Source of the DNA: Arenibacter sp. F20364 | GTDB lineage: Bacteria; Bacteroidota; Bacteroidia; Flavobacteriales; Flavobacteriaceae | Assembly: GCF_023015905.1 (NCBI RefSeq) | Contig: NZ_JALKBD010000023.1 | Location: forward strand, 24,244-88,243 | Direction: 5' to 3' | DNA: 64,000 nt | In this document: piece after piece, positions 1 through 8,577 of the stretch | How the letters are laid out: the number at the start of each line of letters is the position of its first letter | Position numbering within the stretch: the first letter of the stretch is position 1 | Position numbers and translations under genes: made by a program | Notes under the pieces: generated by a model | Database searches by the model: none | Seen by the model: only the letters and a program-made list of their open reading frames with translations | Told to the model about the DNA's origin: nothing

Positions 1-1206
1 GGCAAATTCCCCAAAAGCTTTGGCATTTTGGATAGTATTGCCCAAAACACCAAGGATAACGACCCAATTCAATATGCCAGGGCCATATGCAATATAGGGC
101 ATTACAAATGGATGCAAAACCCGGACAATCCAGAAAGCGAAGTCCTACTTTTAAACTCCCTTCAAATACGGCAGGAACACAATACTATACCTGGCTTAAT
201 TTCCAGCACCGTTCATTTGGCGGAGTATTATTTTGAGAACCACAAACCCAAAGCCCTAGCATATGCTCAGAGTGCCCTGGACCATTCCATAACGCTGAAT
301 AATTCGGTGGCTATTTTGGAGTCCTTGGATCTTATATTGCCCCTTAAAAAAGCCTTGGGCCAAGATGTCTCCGAAGAGGCTATTCTTTATTCCCAAGCGC
401 AAAATAAGCTCGAAAAAACCAAGCAGGCCGTACGGGCCATATACGCCGCCACAAAATATGACAACGATACTTTGGAGAAAGAGAACCTTACCCTATTGGC
501 ACAAGTCGCCATAAAGGAGAAGCAGAATATACTGGCCTTTTCTGCCACAGCTATTTTAGTGATTTCCATTGTTTTTGTGGTCTTTTATAAAAATCAGCAG
601 AAAAAAAAGGAACGGTTGGAGATGGCCTACAAGACCGAGCTACGCCTGTCCAAAAAATTACACGACGAACTGGGCAATGATATTTTTTATCTCATGACCC
701 AGGTTCAAAAAGAAAATTCGGAAATAGCTGCTGCAACTGACTTCCAAATTTTGGAAGGTTTGGACAGTATCTACAAAAGAGTACGGGATATTTCCAAAGA
801 ATATACGGCTATCCATACAGGGGAGCACTTTGGCAAGGAATTTTTTGCCCTGCTGAATTCCTATAGCTCCAACAAAACCAAACTGATAACCAAAGAATTG
901 TCCCCCGATTTTTGGAATGACATATCTCCTCAGGCCAAAATTGAAGTCTATAGGGTAGTACAGGAATTATTGGTAAACATGAAGAAACATAGTAATGCAT
1001 CCATGGTAGCCATTAGCTGCTCCAAGAGTCACAAAAAAGTTACCATAAAGTACGTAGACAATGGGGTAGGATTTTCCCTAAAAGAGAATAACATGGGCAA
1101 CGGACTTAAGAATGTGGAAAACCGCATGAAGGGTATAAAAGGAAGTATTAATTTCGATGCAACACCAAACGAAGGCGTTACCGCCACCATAACGTTTGCT
1201 ATTTAA
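1..1206 (+). CDS. TPR-type sensor histidine kinase, 5' end outside window
   Basis: Membrane sensor kinase of the LytS/NarX-like (HisKA_3) kind. The frame is open to the left edge, so the N-terminus is missing; the first start-like codon in the window is a TTG at 28, which I do not take as the true start. About the first 160 visible residues are helical and TPR-like. One membrane segment follows (bases about 529-590, ILAFSATAILVISIVFVVF), then a charged linker, the phospho-acceptor region KKLHDELGNDIF, and a HATPase domain with the N-box ELLVNMKKHSNA and DNGVGF. There is no own receiver domain. The response regulator follows after 8 bp, so the two are surely an operon and a cognate pair. The signal sensed cannot be told from the visible part. 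Confidence 0.88.
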   Translation, partial: GKFPKSFGILDSIAQNTKDNDPIQYARAICNIGHYKWMQNPDNPESEVLLLNSLQIRQEHNTIPGLISSTVHLAEYYFENHKPKALAYAQSALDHSITLNNSVAILESLDLILPLKKALGQDVSEEAILYSQAQNKLEKTKQAVRAIYAATKYDNDTLEKENLTLLAQVAIKEKQNILAFSATAILVISIVFVVFYKNQQKKKERLEMAYKTELRLSKKLHDELGNDIFYLMTQVQKENSEIAAATDFQILEGLDSIYKRVRDISKEYTAIHTGEHFGKEFFALLNSYSSNKTKLITKELSPDFWNDISPQAKIEVYRVVQELLVNMKKHSNASMVAISCSKSHKKVTIKYVDNGVGFSLKENNMGNGLKNVENRMKGIKGSINFDATPNEGVTATITFAI

Positions 1207-1214
1207 AAAGACAT

Positions 1215-1883
1215 ATGCAATTTGAAAAAATATTTGTTGCTGAAGACATAGACAGTAATAATCTGGGGGTCATTACCATGCTTCAGGCTGCGGGATATAC
1301 CCATATTGGACATTCGCAGTATTGTGACGAAGCTCTTTTAAAGGTTAAGAAGGCCCTACTGGATGGCCAACCCTATGACCTTTTGATAACCGACCTTTCC
1401 TTTGATAATCCCAGGACCAAAAAATCGCTTCAAAATGGCCAAGAGCTTATCACAGCCGTCAAGGAAATCTCGCCGGCAATAAAAATACTTGTGTTTTCGG
1501 TGGAAGACGACCAAAGCACCATAAAATCACTTTTTGAGGATCACAAAATTGATGGTTATGTCTGTAAGGGATTGAACGGACTTAAGGAACTTCAGAACAG
1601 TATTGAGTCCATTGCCAATAACAATACCTACACCTGCCCTATTGCTACAGAGGCCTTACAACAAAAAAACACCTTGGCCTTAAACGAATATGATCAAAAA
1701 CTACTCACTCTATTGGCCATAGGATATAAACAGAATGAAATTAGCATATTGCTCAAGGAAGACGGCATTTCCCCAAATAGTATCCGATCGGTCGAGGCCA
1801 ATATCAGTAAATTAAAGGATTACTTTGATGCCGCAAATACAACCCACCTGGTTTATATCGCTTCCAATATGGGGCTTATTTAA
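1215..1883 (+). CDS. Response regulator, receiver + LuxR-like HTH
   Basis: DNA-binding response regulator of 222 residues. The N-terminal receiver has the acidic pocket (E10, D11), the likely phospho-acceptor D60 in LLITDLS and the conserved lysine in GYVCKG. The C-terminal 70 residues look like a divergent LuxR/GerE helix-turn-helix (LLALLAIGYKQNEISILL, then SIRSVEANISKLKDYF). The ATG lies 8 bp after the kinase stop, so it is the cognate regulator. The spacer between the two receiver halves (DNPRTKKSLQNGQ) is longer than usual. Targets are unknown. Confidence 0.85.
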   Translation: MQFEKIFVAEDIDSNNLGVITMLQAAGYTHIGHSQYCDEALLKVKKALLDGQPYDLLITDLSFDNPRTKKSLQNGQELITAVKEISPAIKILVFSVEDDQSTIKSLFEDHKIDGYVCKGLNGLKELQNSIESIANNNTYTCPIATEALQQKNTLALNEYDQKLLTLLAIGYKQNEISILLKEDGISPNSIRSVEANISKLKDYFDAANTTHLVYIASNMGLI

Positions 1884-1979
1884 ATTCGCGGGACAGGCCT
1901 ACTTTGGGGCAGGATCTATTTTTTCTTGTCCCCTATTGTTGAAATGGAACTATCTGTTCAACAATACGAATAATAGGCT

Positions 1980-2036
1980 CCTTCCCTTTTCCAAGGGAAG
2001 GTGGATCATACGCTATCAGCGGATGAGACGGAAGGG
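1980..2036 (+). repeat. REP-like element, copy 1
   Basis: Dyad CCTTCCC(TT..AA)GGGAAGG followed by GTGG, about 25 variable bases and GACGGAAGGG. The same order of blocks occurs in reverse orientation at 2186-2236, so both are copies of one element. The two copies face each other across about 150 bp, as REP doublets often do. Whether it recurs elsewhere in the genome cannot be seen here. Confidence 0.5.
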
Positions 2037-2185
2037 ATTGACGGCCCGAGCCTCAGTGAAAACTAATAAATCCTATCCAACTACACCGAATCGCCCAGAT
2101 ACGCACAGTCTCTTGACTTCTTAGCCCGCATAATACTCCCTTCTGGTACAAACCTGCCCCGTGCAGACAGGCTACACGCTCCTAC

Positions 2186-2236
2186 CCCTTCCGTCTTCTC
2201 CTCTGTAGAAGCCACCTTCCCCTAGCTAAGGGAAGG
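2186..2236 (-). repeat. REP-like element, copy 2 (inverted)
   Basis: Reverse complement of the element at 1980-2036. Read on the minus strand it runs CCTTCCCTTAG, GGGGAAGGTGG, a short variable part with GAGAAGA, then GACGGAAGGG. The variable part is a few bases shorter than in copy 1. Confidence 0.5.
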
Positions 2237-2340
2237 ATTTCATTTTGTGTGAACCTCATTTTGAATTCATATTTCAAGCTATCAAATTCCATCTCAATGG
2301 GCAGCCCAACACTTTTATAAGGCAATTTAATACAAAGTGC

Positions 2341-2348
2341 TATCTTTA
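2341..2348 (+). promoter_or_regulatory. Possible -7 box for the amidohydrolase gene
   Basis: TATCTTTA matches the Bacteroidota -7 consensus TAnnTTTG in all but the last base and lies 43 bp before the chosen ATG at 2392. I see no clear -33 TTTG at the right distance, so this is tentative. Confidence 0.28.
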
Positions 2349-2391
2349 TTTTTTTTAAAGTGACTATTGAAAATTTAGCATGGCAATACCT

Positions 2392-5300
2392 ATGAAATAC
2401 AATATTCTTTGGACCCTCTTAATATTGATCTGTCTTCCCTCCTATGCACAGGATAAGGATGAAACCAAAAAAGACAAATGGGATGTGACCAAGCCTGCAC
2501 TAGCATACAAAAGTGTCCCCATCACCACAGACGAAGGGTCTTGGATGAGTCTGGATGTAAGTCCGGACGGTAATCAAATTGTTTTTGATATGCTGGGCGA
2601 TATATACACCATGCCCATCACAGGCGGGACTGCTACCCTGATACGTGGCGGGCATGCTTTTGAGGTACAGCCAAGATATAGCCCCGATGGACAGTATATT
2701 AGCTTCACCAGTGACGCAGGTGGAGGGGATAATATATGGATCATGAATATCGATGGCAGTGAGGCCAAACAAATTACCAAGGAAGATTTTAGACTGGTAA
2801 ACAATGCCGTATGGTCCGTGGATGGCAACTATATTTTTTGCAGGAAACACTTTACTTCCTCTCGTTCCTTAGGTGCGGGAGAAATTTGGATGTACCACAG
2901 ATCTGGAGGCAAGGGCATTCAGCTTACCAAAAAGAAAAATGACCAGCAGGATGTTGGAGAACCTTGGGCCTCCCCAGATGGCAAATATGTATACTATAGC
3001 GAAGATGTTTATCCAGGTGGCTCCTTTCAATACAATAAGGACCCCAATAGTCAGATCTATGCCATTAGTCGCTATAACCTGGAAGATGGTGAAATTGAAA
3101 GGATAACAGCTGGTCCCGGAGGAGCCATACGCCCCGTAATTTCACACAAAGGAAATATTATGGCCTTTGTAAAACGCGTAAGGGAAAAAACCGTGCTCTA
3201 CCTACACGACCTAAAAACCGGAAAGGAATGGCCTATTTACGATAAACTAAGCAAAGACCAGCAGGAGGCCTGGGCCATATTTGGTCCCTATACCGGATTC
3301 AATTTTACTCCTGACGATAAATTCATTATTATTTGGGCAGAAGGAAAAATCAAAAAAATTGATATTGATTCGTTAAATGTAACCGACATTCCCTTTGAAG
3401 CCACGGCAGAACACAAGATAGTGAACGCTCTCAAATTTAAGAACAATGCAGCCCCGGATACCTTTACCGCAAAGGCAATACGCCAGGCGGTAACCTCTCC
3501 GGACGGCAAAATTTTAATTTTCAATGCAGCCGGGTATTTATGGAAAAAATCGCTCCCCAATGGTACCCCGGCCCGACTCACTTCAGGAACCGATCTTGAA
3601 TTTGAACCCTCATTTTCCAAGGACGGTAAATATCTGGTATATGTGACCTGGAACGATGAAAATATGGGAACTATCCAACGGCTGGATTTAACTTCCTCCA
3701 AAAACAAACCAGTACCACTAACCACTGAAAAGGCCATTTATAGGGAACCCACATTTTCTCCCAAGGACATCAACCTAATTCTCTACAGGGAAGAGGAAGG
3801 CAATAGCCATCAAGGTTTTGTACACACAAAAGAACCAGGGATCTATTTGATGGAGGTGAATTATTCTAAAAAATCGGGCTTCCAATCCAATAAGAAATTG
3901 GTGGTAAAAGAAGGAGAGTATCCTACTTTTAATAAGGATGCCAGTAGGATCTACTACCAAACAGGGGGATATCTTTTTGGGTCATTGACCAAAACCCTGA
4001 AGTCGGTAAACCTCGCAGGCAAGGAGCCCAGGGATTTGGTAAAATCCAAATATGCCCAACGGATTATTCCGAGCCCGGACGATAATTGGATAGCCTTTAC
4101 CAATTTATACAAAGTCTATATTGCGGCGCTGCCGATGACCGGAAACACCATTGAATTGGACGGTAAAGCCACCAATGTTCCGGTAGCACAGGTAGCAAAG
4201 GATGCCGGAATAAACCTACATTGGTCCGCCGATAGCAAAAAACTCAATTGGACCTTGGGCGAAGGCTATTTTAGTAGTGCCATTAACCAAAGATTTCTCT
4301 TTTTGGAAGGCGCTCCGGACTCCATCCCAAAAATGGATACCCTAGGTATAAAAATTAACCTCAGCCTGAAGTCGGACAAACCAAAGGGTTCCACTGCCTT
4401 TACCGGAGCTAGGATCATTACCATGAAAGGAGATGAAGTGTTGGAAAATGCTACTATTCTTATTACCGACAACAAAATTACCGGCATTGGTTCCAAGGAT
4501 GACCTTAATATTCCTGCCGATACCAAAATTATTGATGCCAGCGGCAAGACCATTATGCCAGGAATAATTGACGTTCACGCCCATCTAGGTCATTTTAGAT
4601 TCGGCCTCAGTCCCCAAAAGCATTGGCAATATTATACCAATCTGGCTTATGGGGTCACTTCAACGCATGATCCATCCGCTAATACCGAAATGGTATTCTC
4701 GCAATCGGAAATGGTACGTGCCGGGAACATGGTAGGACCTAGAATTTTTTCAACTGGGATAATCCTTTATGGCGCTGACGGGGATTTTAAGGCCACGGTA
4801 AACAATATGGAAGACGCCCGTTCGGCCATTAATAGGACCAAGGCATTTGGCGCTTTTTCCGTAAAGAGTTACAACCAACCAAGACGCGACCAAAGACAGC
4901 AAATTATCAAAGCTTCCCATGAACAACAAATAGAAGTAGTGCCGGAAGGAGGATCTACCTTTTTCCACAACCTCTCCATGATCTTGGACGGACATACAGG
5001 AATTGAGCACAATATCCCCGTTGCCAATTTACACAAGGACGTGGTGCAACTTTGGGCCGCCAGCCAAACAGGTTACACCCCTACCCTGATCGTTAATTAT
5101 GGTGGGTTGAACGGCGAATACTTTTGGTACCAGACCACCAATGTTTGGGAAGACGAAAAACTCCTAAAATATACCCCCCGTGGCATCATAGACGCCAGAT
5201 CCAGGCACCGTACCATGGCCCCCATGAAGGAATATGAAAACGGCCATATTCTGGTATCCAAAAGTGGCAAGAAATTGGCGGACGCTGGCGTCAAGGTTAA

Positions 5301-5694
5301 TTTGGGCGCCCATGGCCAGATACAGGGGCTTGGAGCACATTGGGAACTTTGGATGTTGGCACAAGGGGGCATGACCAATATGGAAGCCTTAAAAGCAGCT
5401 ACCATAAACGGGGCCAATTACCTAGGAATGGACGATCAGATCGGTGCCTTAAAAGAAGGAATGTTGGCAGATTTAATTGTTTTGGACAAAAATCCTTTGG
5501 AGGATATTCAAAATTCCAACTCCGTCAGATATACCATGGTCAACGGAAGATTGTACGATACGGAAACCATGGATGAGATTGGGAATCATGAGAAGCCCAG
5601 AAGTGCCTTTTATTGGGAAATGAACGACTATGCCCCCGGGTTCGACTGGCATGGGGAATCCCATACGGGATGTTCCTGTGAGGTTGGGCATTAA
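2392..5694 (+). CDS. Exported beta-propeller / amidohydrolase fusion protein
   Basis: Secreted or periplasmic protein of 1100 residues. A signal peptide (MKYNILWTLLILICLPSYAQ) precedes an N-terminal TolB/PD40-type propeller of repeated blades with SPDG motifs (residues about 35-620). The C-terminal third is a metal-dependent amidohydrolase: GIIDVHAHLGHF gives the first two metal histidines near residue 727, SVKSY may carry the bridging lysine, and GHTGIEHN and NLGAHGQ give further histidines. GMLADLIVLDKNP is the usual C-terminal signature. The start at 2392 is preferred to the ATG at 2380 because it begins the signal peptide directly. The family is usually annotated as amidohydrolase or prolidase-like; the substrate is not known. 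The extreme C-terminus carries His and CxC residues that look like a small metal-binding tail. Confidence 0.85.
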   Translation: MKYNILWTLLILICLPSYAQDKDETKKDKWDVTKPALAYKSVPITTDEGSWMSLDVSPDGNQIVFDMLGDIYTMPITGGTATLIRGGHAFEVQPRYSPDGQYISFTSDAGGGDNIWIMNIDGSEAKQITKEDFRLVNNAVWSVDGNYIFCRKHFTSSRSLGAGEIWMYHRSGGKGIQLTKKKNDQQDVGEPWASPDGKYVYYSEDVYPGGSFQYNKDPNSQIYAISRYNLEDGEIERITAGPGGAIRPVISHKGNIMAFVKRVREKTVLYLHDLKTGKEWPIYDKLSKDQQEAWAIFGPYTGFNFTPDDKFIIIWAEGKIKKIDIDSLNVTDIPFEATAEHKIVNALKFKNNAAPDTFTAKAIRQAVTSPDGKILIFNAAGYLWKKSLPNGTPARLTSGTDLEFEPSFSKDGKYLVYVTWNDENMGTIQRLDLTSSKNKPVPLTTEKAIYREPTFSPKDINLILYREEEGNSHQGFVHTKEPGIYLMEVNYSKKSGFQSNKKLVVKEGEYPTFNKDASRIYYQTGGYLFGSLTKTLKSVNLAGKEPRDLVKSKYAQRIIPSPDDNWIAFTNLYKVYIAALPMTGNTIELDGKATNVPVAQVAKDAGINLHWSADSKKLNWTLGEGYFSSAINQRFLFLEGAPDSIPKMDTLGIKINLSLKSDKPKGSTAFTGARIITMKGDEVLENATILITDNKITGIGSKDDLNIPADTKIIDASGKTIMPGIIDVHAHLGHFRFGLSPQKHWQYYTNLAYGVTSTHDPSANTEMVFSQSEMVRAGNMVGPRIFSTGIILYGADGDFKATVNNMEDARSAINRTKAFGAFSVKSYNQPRRDQRQQIIKASHEQQIEVVPEGGSTFFHNLSMILDGHTGIEHNIPVANLHKDVVQLWAASQTGYTPTLIVNYGGLNGEYFWYQTTNVWEDEKLLKYTPRGIIDARSRHRTMAPMKEYENGHILVSKSGKKLADAGVKVNLGAHGQIQGLGAHWELWMLAQGGMTNMEALKAATINGANYLGMDDQIGALKEGMLADLIVLDKNPLEDIQNSNSVRYTMVNGRLYDTETMDEIGNHEKPRSAFYWEMNDYAPGFDWHGESHTGCSCEVGH

Positions 5695-5795
5695 CAAAAT
5701 ATCAAGACCTATCGTCCCAAGTGCTAGTCCTTGGGGAGGCTGAAACTTTACCATGTGTACAAATAAGCAGGAACTACCAACATTAAAAAAAACAA

Positions 5796-5862
5796 GCCAC
5801 AAATTAACTGCCCGTGTAGTTGCCGTTGTGCGGCACACTGCGTATTTTGTGGTGGCCTTTTT
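5796..5862 (+). terminator. Structured terminator-like element before GH95 gene
   Basis: The arms CCACAAA (5797-5803) and TTTGTGG (5846-5852) enclose two smaller hairpins (AACT/AGTT, and GCCG-TTGTG-CGGC at 5822-5834), and the fold is followed by a run of six T. It could end the amidohydrolase transcript, or act as a leader of the GH95 gene, whose ATG is about 30 bp further on. Confidence 0.35.
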
Positions 5863-5892
5863 TCCAATTAATAACAATTCATTTAAAGATTG

Positions 5893-8280
5893 ATGAAAGT
5901 ACTAAAACCATTCTTCCTTGTACTATGCGTACTAACGCTATTTTCCTGCAATACTTCCGAAACCGAGAAGGTTCTTGATCCCTCTCTGGCACTATGGTAC
6001 AATAGACCGGCTACGGATTGGACCGAAGCCCTTCCGCTAGGAAACGGCCGTTTGGGCGCTATGGTGTATGGAGGTGTTGATAAAGAAATTATACAGTTTA
6101 ATGAAGAATCCCTTTGGACCGGACAACCCCATGACTATGCGCATGAGGGAGCGCATGAAGTATTGGACGAGCTAAGAAAATTACTTTGGGAGGGCCAACA
6201 GGAAGAGGCCCACCAACTGGGCAATGAGCGTTTTATGTCCCAACCCTTTGGTCAGTTCTGCTATCAACCCTTTGGCAATATATTGCTGGAATTTCCAGAC
6301 CACAAAGAGGTAGCCAATTACAAAAGGCAACTGGATTTGGAAAATGCCATTTCAACAGTGAATTATGAAGTGCAAGGGGTGAAATTTAAAAGGGAGCTTT
6401 TTGCTTCCGAACCAGATCAGGCCCTGGTAACACATTTAGAGACCTCCAAAGAGGGCGAATTGAACTTTTACATCGGTTTGGATTCTCCCCATTCCAAGTA
6501 TGAGGTTTCAGTGGAGGGCAACGAGATTATTCTAAAAGGGAAGGCCAACAACTACCCAAAAGAATTGGATTACCAAAACAAACCCTATCCAGAAAGCAAA
6601 CTCACTTTTGAGGCGCGCCTTAAAATAGTACACGATGGAGGGGAATTGATGAAGGAGAATAATAGGATCAAAGTTGCAAATGCCACAACTGCTACCTTGT
6701 ACCTAGTGGCGGCGACCAGCTTTATCAACTATCAGGACATCAGTGGAATTCCCTCCCAGCTATGTGAAAAATACCTAGAGAACCTAAATGGCAAATCCTA
6801 TGAAAGAATAAAAGAAAGTCATATTCAGGATTTTGGGGAATTGTTTAACAGGGTGGCGCTCGATTTGGGAGAATCGGAAATTTCAAATAGACCTACTGAC
6901 GAAAGATTGATTTCCTTTCAACAGGATGAAGATCCAAATTTGGTTTCACTGCTTTATCAATATGGACGATACCTGCTTATTTCATCATCACGTGCCGGCA
7001 CTCAACCCGCTAATTTACAGGGTATTTGGAACGACAAACTGTCCCCCCCGTGGGATAGTAAATACACCATCAACATCAATACGGAAATGAATTATTGGCT
7101 GGCCGAAATGACGAACCTTTCAGAATTGACAGAACCATTGACCCAGATGTTGGAGGACCTATCCGTAACAGGCCGTAACATTGCCAAGGAACACTATGAT
7201 CTAGAAGGCTGGGTGGTGCATCACAACACCGATCTCTGGAGAGGTGCCGCACCGATCAATAACGCAAATCACGGTATTTGGCCTACTGGCGGGGCCTGGT
7301 TAAGTCAGCATTTGTGGTGGCATTATCAATATACCAATGACATTGAATATTTAAGAAACAAAGCCTATCCCATTCTAAAAGAAGCATCAAGATTTTTTGT
7401 AGGCTACTTGGTACCCGACCCCAATAATCCGGAATGGTTGGTCAGCGGTCCCACCAATAGCCCTGAGAATGGAGGCTTGGCCATGGCAACGACCATGGAT
7501 CATCAGATTATAAGAAATCTTTTTGCCAACACCATTGAAGCTGCTGAAATACTTGGCCTTGATGCCGATTTTATTAAAATAGTAGAAGAAAAACGCGCTA
7601 AGATCGCACCAAATCTAATTGGCCAACACGGACAATTGCAAGAGTGGCTCATTGATCAAGACGATCCCACCAACAAGCACAGACACGTTTCCCATTTATG
7701 GGGGCTGCATCCCGGAACCGAGATTCACCCCTTGACAACGCCTGACTTGGCCGAGGCTAGCAAGGTAACCCTTTCCCATCGGGGCGATGGTGGTACTGGT
7801 TGGTCCAGGGCCTGGAAAATTAATTTCTGGGCAAGACTTTTGGATGGCGACCATTCATTTTTATTACTAAAAAATTTAATGGTCCCTTCCATAGAACAGG
7901 GCGTAGATATGAAAGACAAGGGTGGTTTGTATCTTAATCTGTTCGATTCCCATCCACCGTTCCAAATAGATGGAAATTTTGGGGCCACCTCCGGGATTAC
8001 CGAGATGTTGCTACAATCGCATCTGAGGGATGAAAACGGCCATTATTTTCAAGATATCCTGCCTGCACTTCCCTCGGCACTTTCAACAGGAAAGATTTCG
8101 GGAATAAAGGGTAGGGGCGCTTTTGAAATAGCCTTGGAATGGCAAAACGGGGCATTGGTTTCTTTGGAAGTCAAATCCCTAGAAGGACAGCATCTAAACA
8201 TAAGGTACAACGGACATGTAATTTCGAAGGAAACCGCAGAAGGTCAAATATTATCCTTTAGCCCTGCCGATTTTAAATAG
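5893..8280 (+). CDS. GH95 family alpha-L-fucosidase-like lipoprotein
   Basis: Glycoside hydrolase family 95 (inverting alpha-L-fucosidases, some alpha-L-galactosidases), 795 residues, full length for the family. The N-terminus has a lipobox (TLFSC, Cys about residue 19), so it should be a membrane-anchored, exported enzyme. The family start WYNRPATDWTEALPLGNG is clear. The (alpha/alpha)6 domain shows NINTEMNYW (the Asn pair of the AfcA active site), SPENG with the likely general acid Glu near residue 525, and QIDGNFG with the Asp near residue 694. The start is the ATG at 5893; a TTG just before it is unlikely. It probably removes terminal fucose from an oligosaccharide. It has no SusC/D beside it and follows the amidohydrolase gene by about 200 bp. 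Confidence 0.92.
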   Translation: MKVLKPFFLVLCVLTLFSCNTSETEKVLDPSLALWYNRPATDWTEALPLGNGRLGAMVYGGVDKEIIQFNEESLWTGQPHDYAHEGAHEVLDELRKLLWEGQQEEAHQLGNERFMSQPFGQFCYQPFGNILLEFPDHKEVANYKRQLDLENAISTVNYEVQGVKFKRELFASEPDQALVTHLETSKEGELNFYIGLDSPHSKYEVSVEGNEIILKGKANNYPKELDYQNKPYPESKLTFEARLKIVHDGGELMKENNRIKVANATTATLYLVAATSFINYQDISGIPSQLCEKYLENLNGKSYERIKESHIQDFGELFNRVALDLGESEISNRPTDERLISFQQDEDPNLVSLLYQYGRYLLISSSRAGTQPANLQGIWNDKLSPPWDSKYTININTEMNYWLAEMTNLSELTEPLTQMLEDLSVTGRNIAKEHYDLEGWVVHHNTDLWRGAAPINNANHGIWPTGGAWLSQHLWWHYQYTNDIEYLRNKAYPILKEASRFFVGYLVPDPNNPEWLVSGPTNSPENGGLAMATTMDHQIIRNLFANTIEAAEILGLDADFIKIVEEKRAKIAPNLIGQHGQLQEWLIDQDDPTNKHRHVSHLWGLHPGTEIHPLTTPDLAEASKVTLSHRGDGGTGWSRAWKINFWARLLDGDHSFLLLKNLMVPSIEQGVDMKDKGGLYLNLFDSHPPFQIDGNFGATSGITEMLLQSHLRDENGHYFQDILPALPSALSTGKISGIKGRGAFEIALEWQNGALVSLEVKSLEGQHLNIRYNGHVISKETAEGQILSFSPADFK

Positions 8281-8577
8281 AAAGTCAGGCCCTAGAAATA
8301 ATTGAATCATTTTCTTAAGGAGTTTTGATTGGTTATTGGGTACTCTATAAAAATTTAAGCGCTGGGCGACTGATAGCAACCTTCGTGGAACTCCGTATTG
8401 CTATTTACACCCCATTTGCCTAACATTAGGCTGTGGGCCTGCCAAAAGACAGAAATACCGAATAATCGAAAATAGCCTATCTTAATTACTAATCCCTAGA
8501 GCAAAATCGTTTCCGGATTTCCTTTGCCCCCTTGCATAAAACAGGATCATTTTTAATGTCTTATACCTTCAGAAATA
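8281..8577. other. Non-coding gap between convergent genes
   Basis: 297 bp between the stops of the GH95 gene and the cytochrome gene. There is only a short palindrome (GCCTAA-CA-TTAGGC) and no clear T-tailed terminator. No gene seen. Confidence 0.5.

Larger units (their letters stand above)
1884..2379. other. Non-coding gap with repeats and hairpins
   Basis: No convincing gene in this 496-bp gap. It starts with a hairpin whose arms ATTGTTGAA (1935-1943) and TTCAACAAT (1957-1965) are perfect but lack a T-run. It holds an inverted pair of a REP-like element (listed separately) and ends with a possible -7 box for the amidohydrolase gene. A 99-codon open frame overlapping the response regulator is compositionally unlike protein and is not called. 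Confidence 0.6.

Noticed and set aside
1825..2124. 99-codon open frame overlapping the response regulator end
   Set aside because: It shares DNA with a clear gene end and then runs through the REP-like repeat; the protein has no recognisable features.
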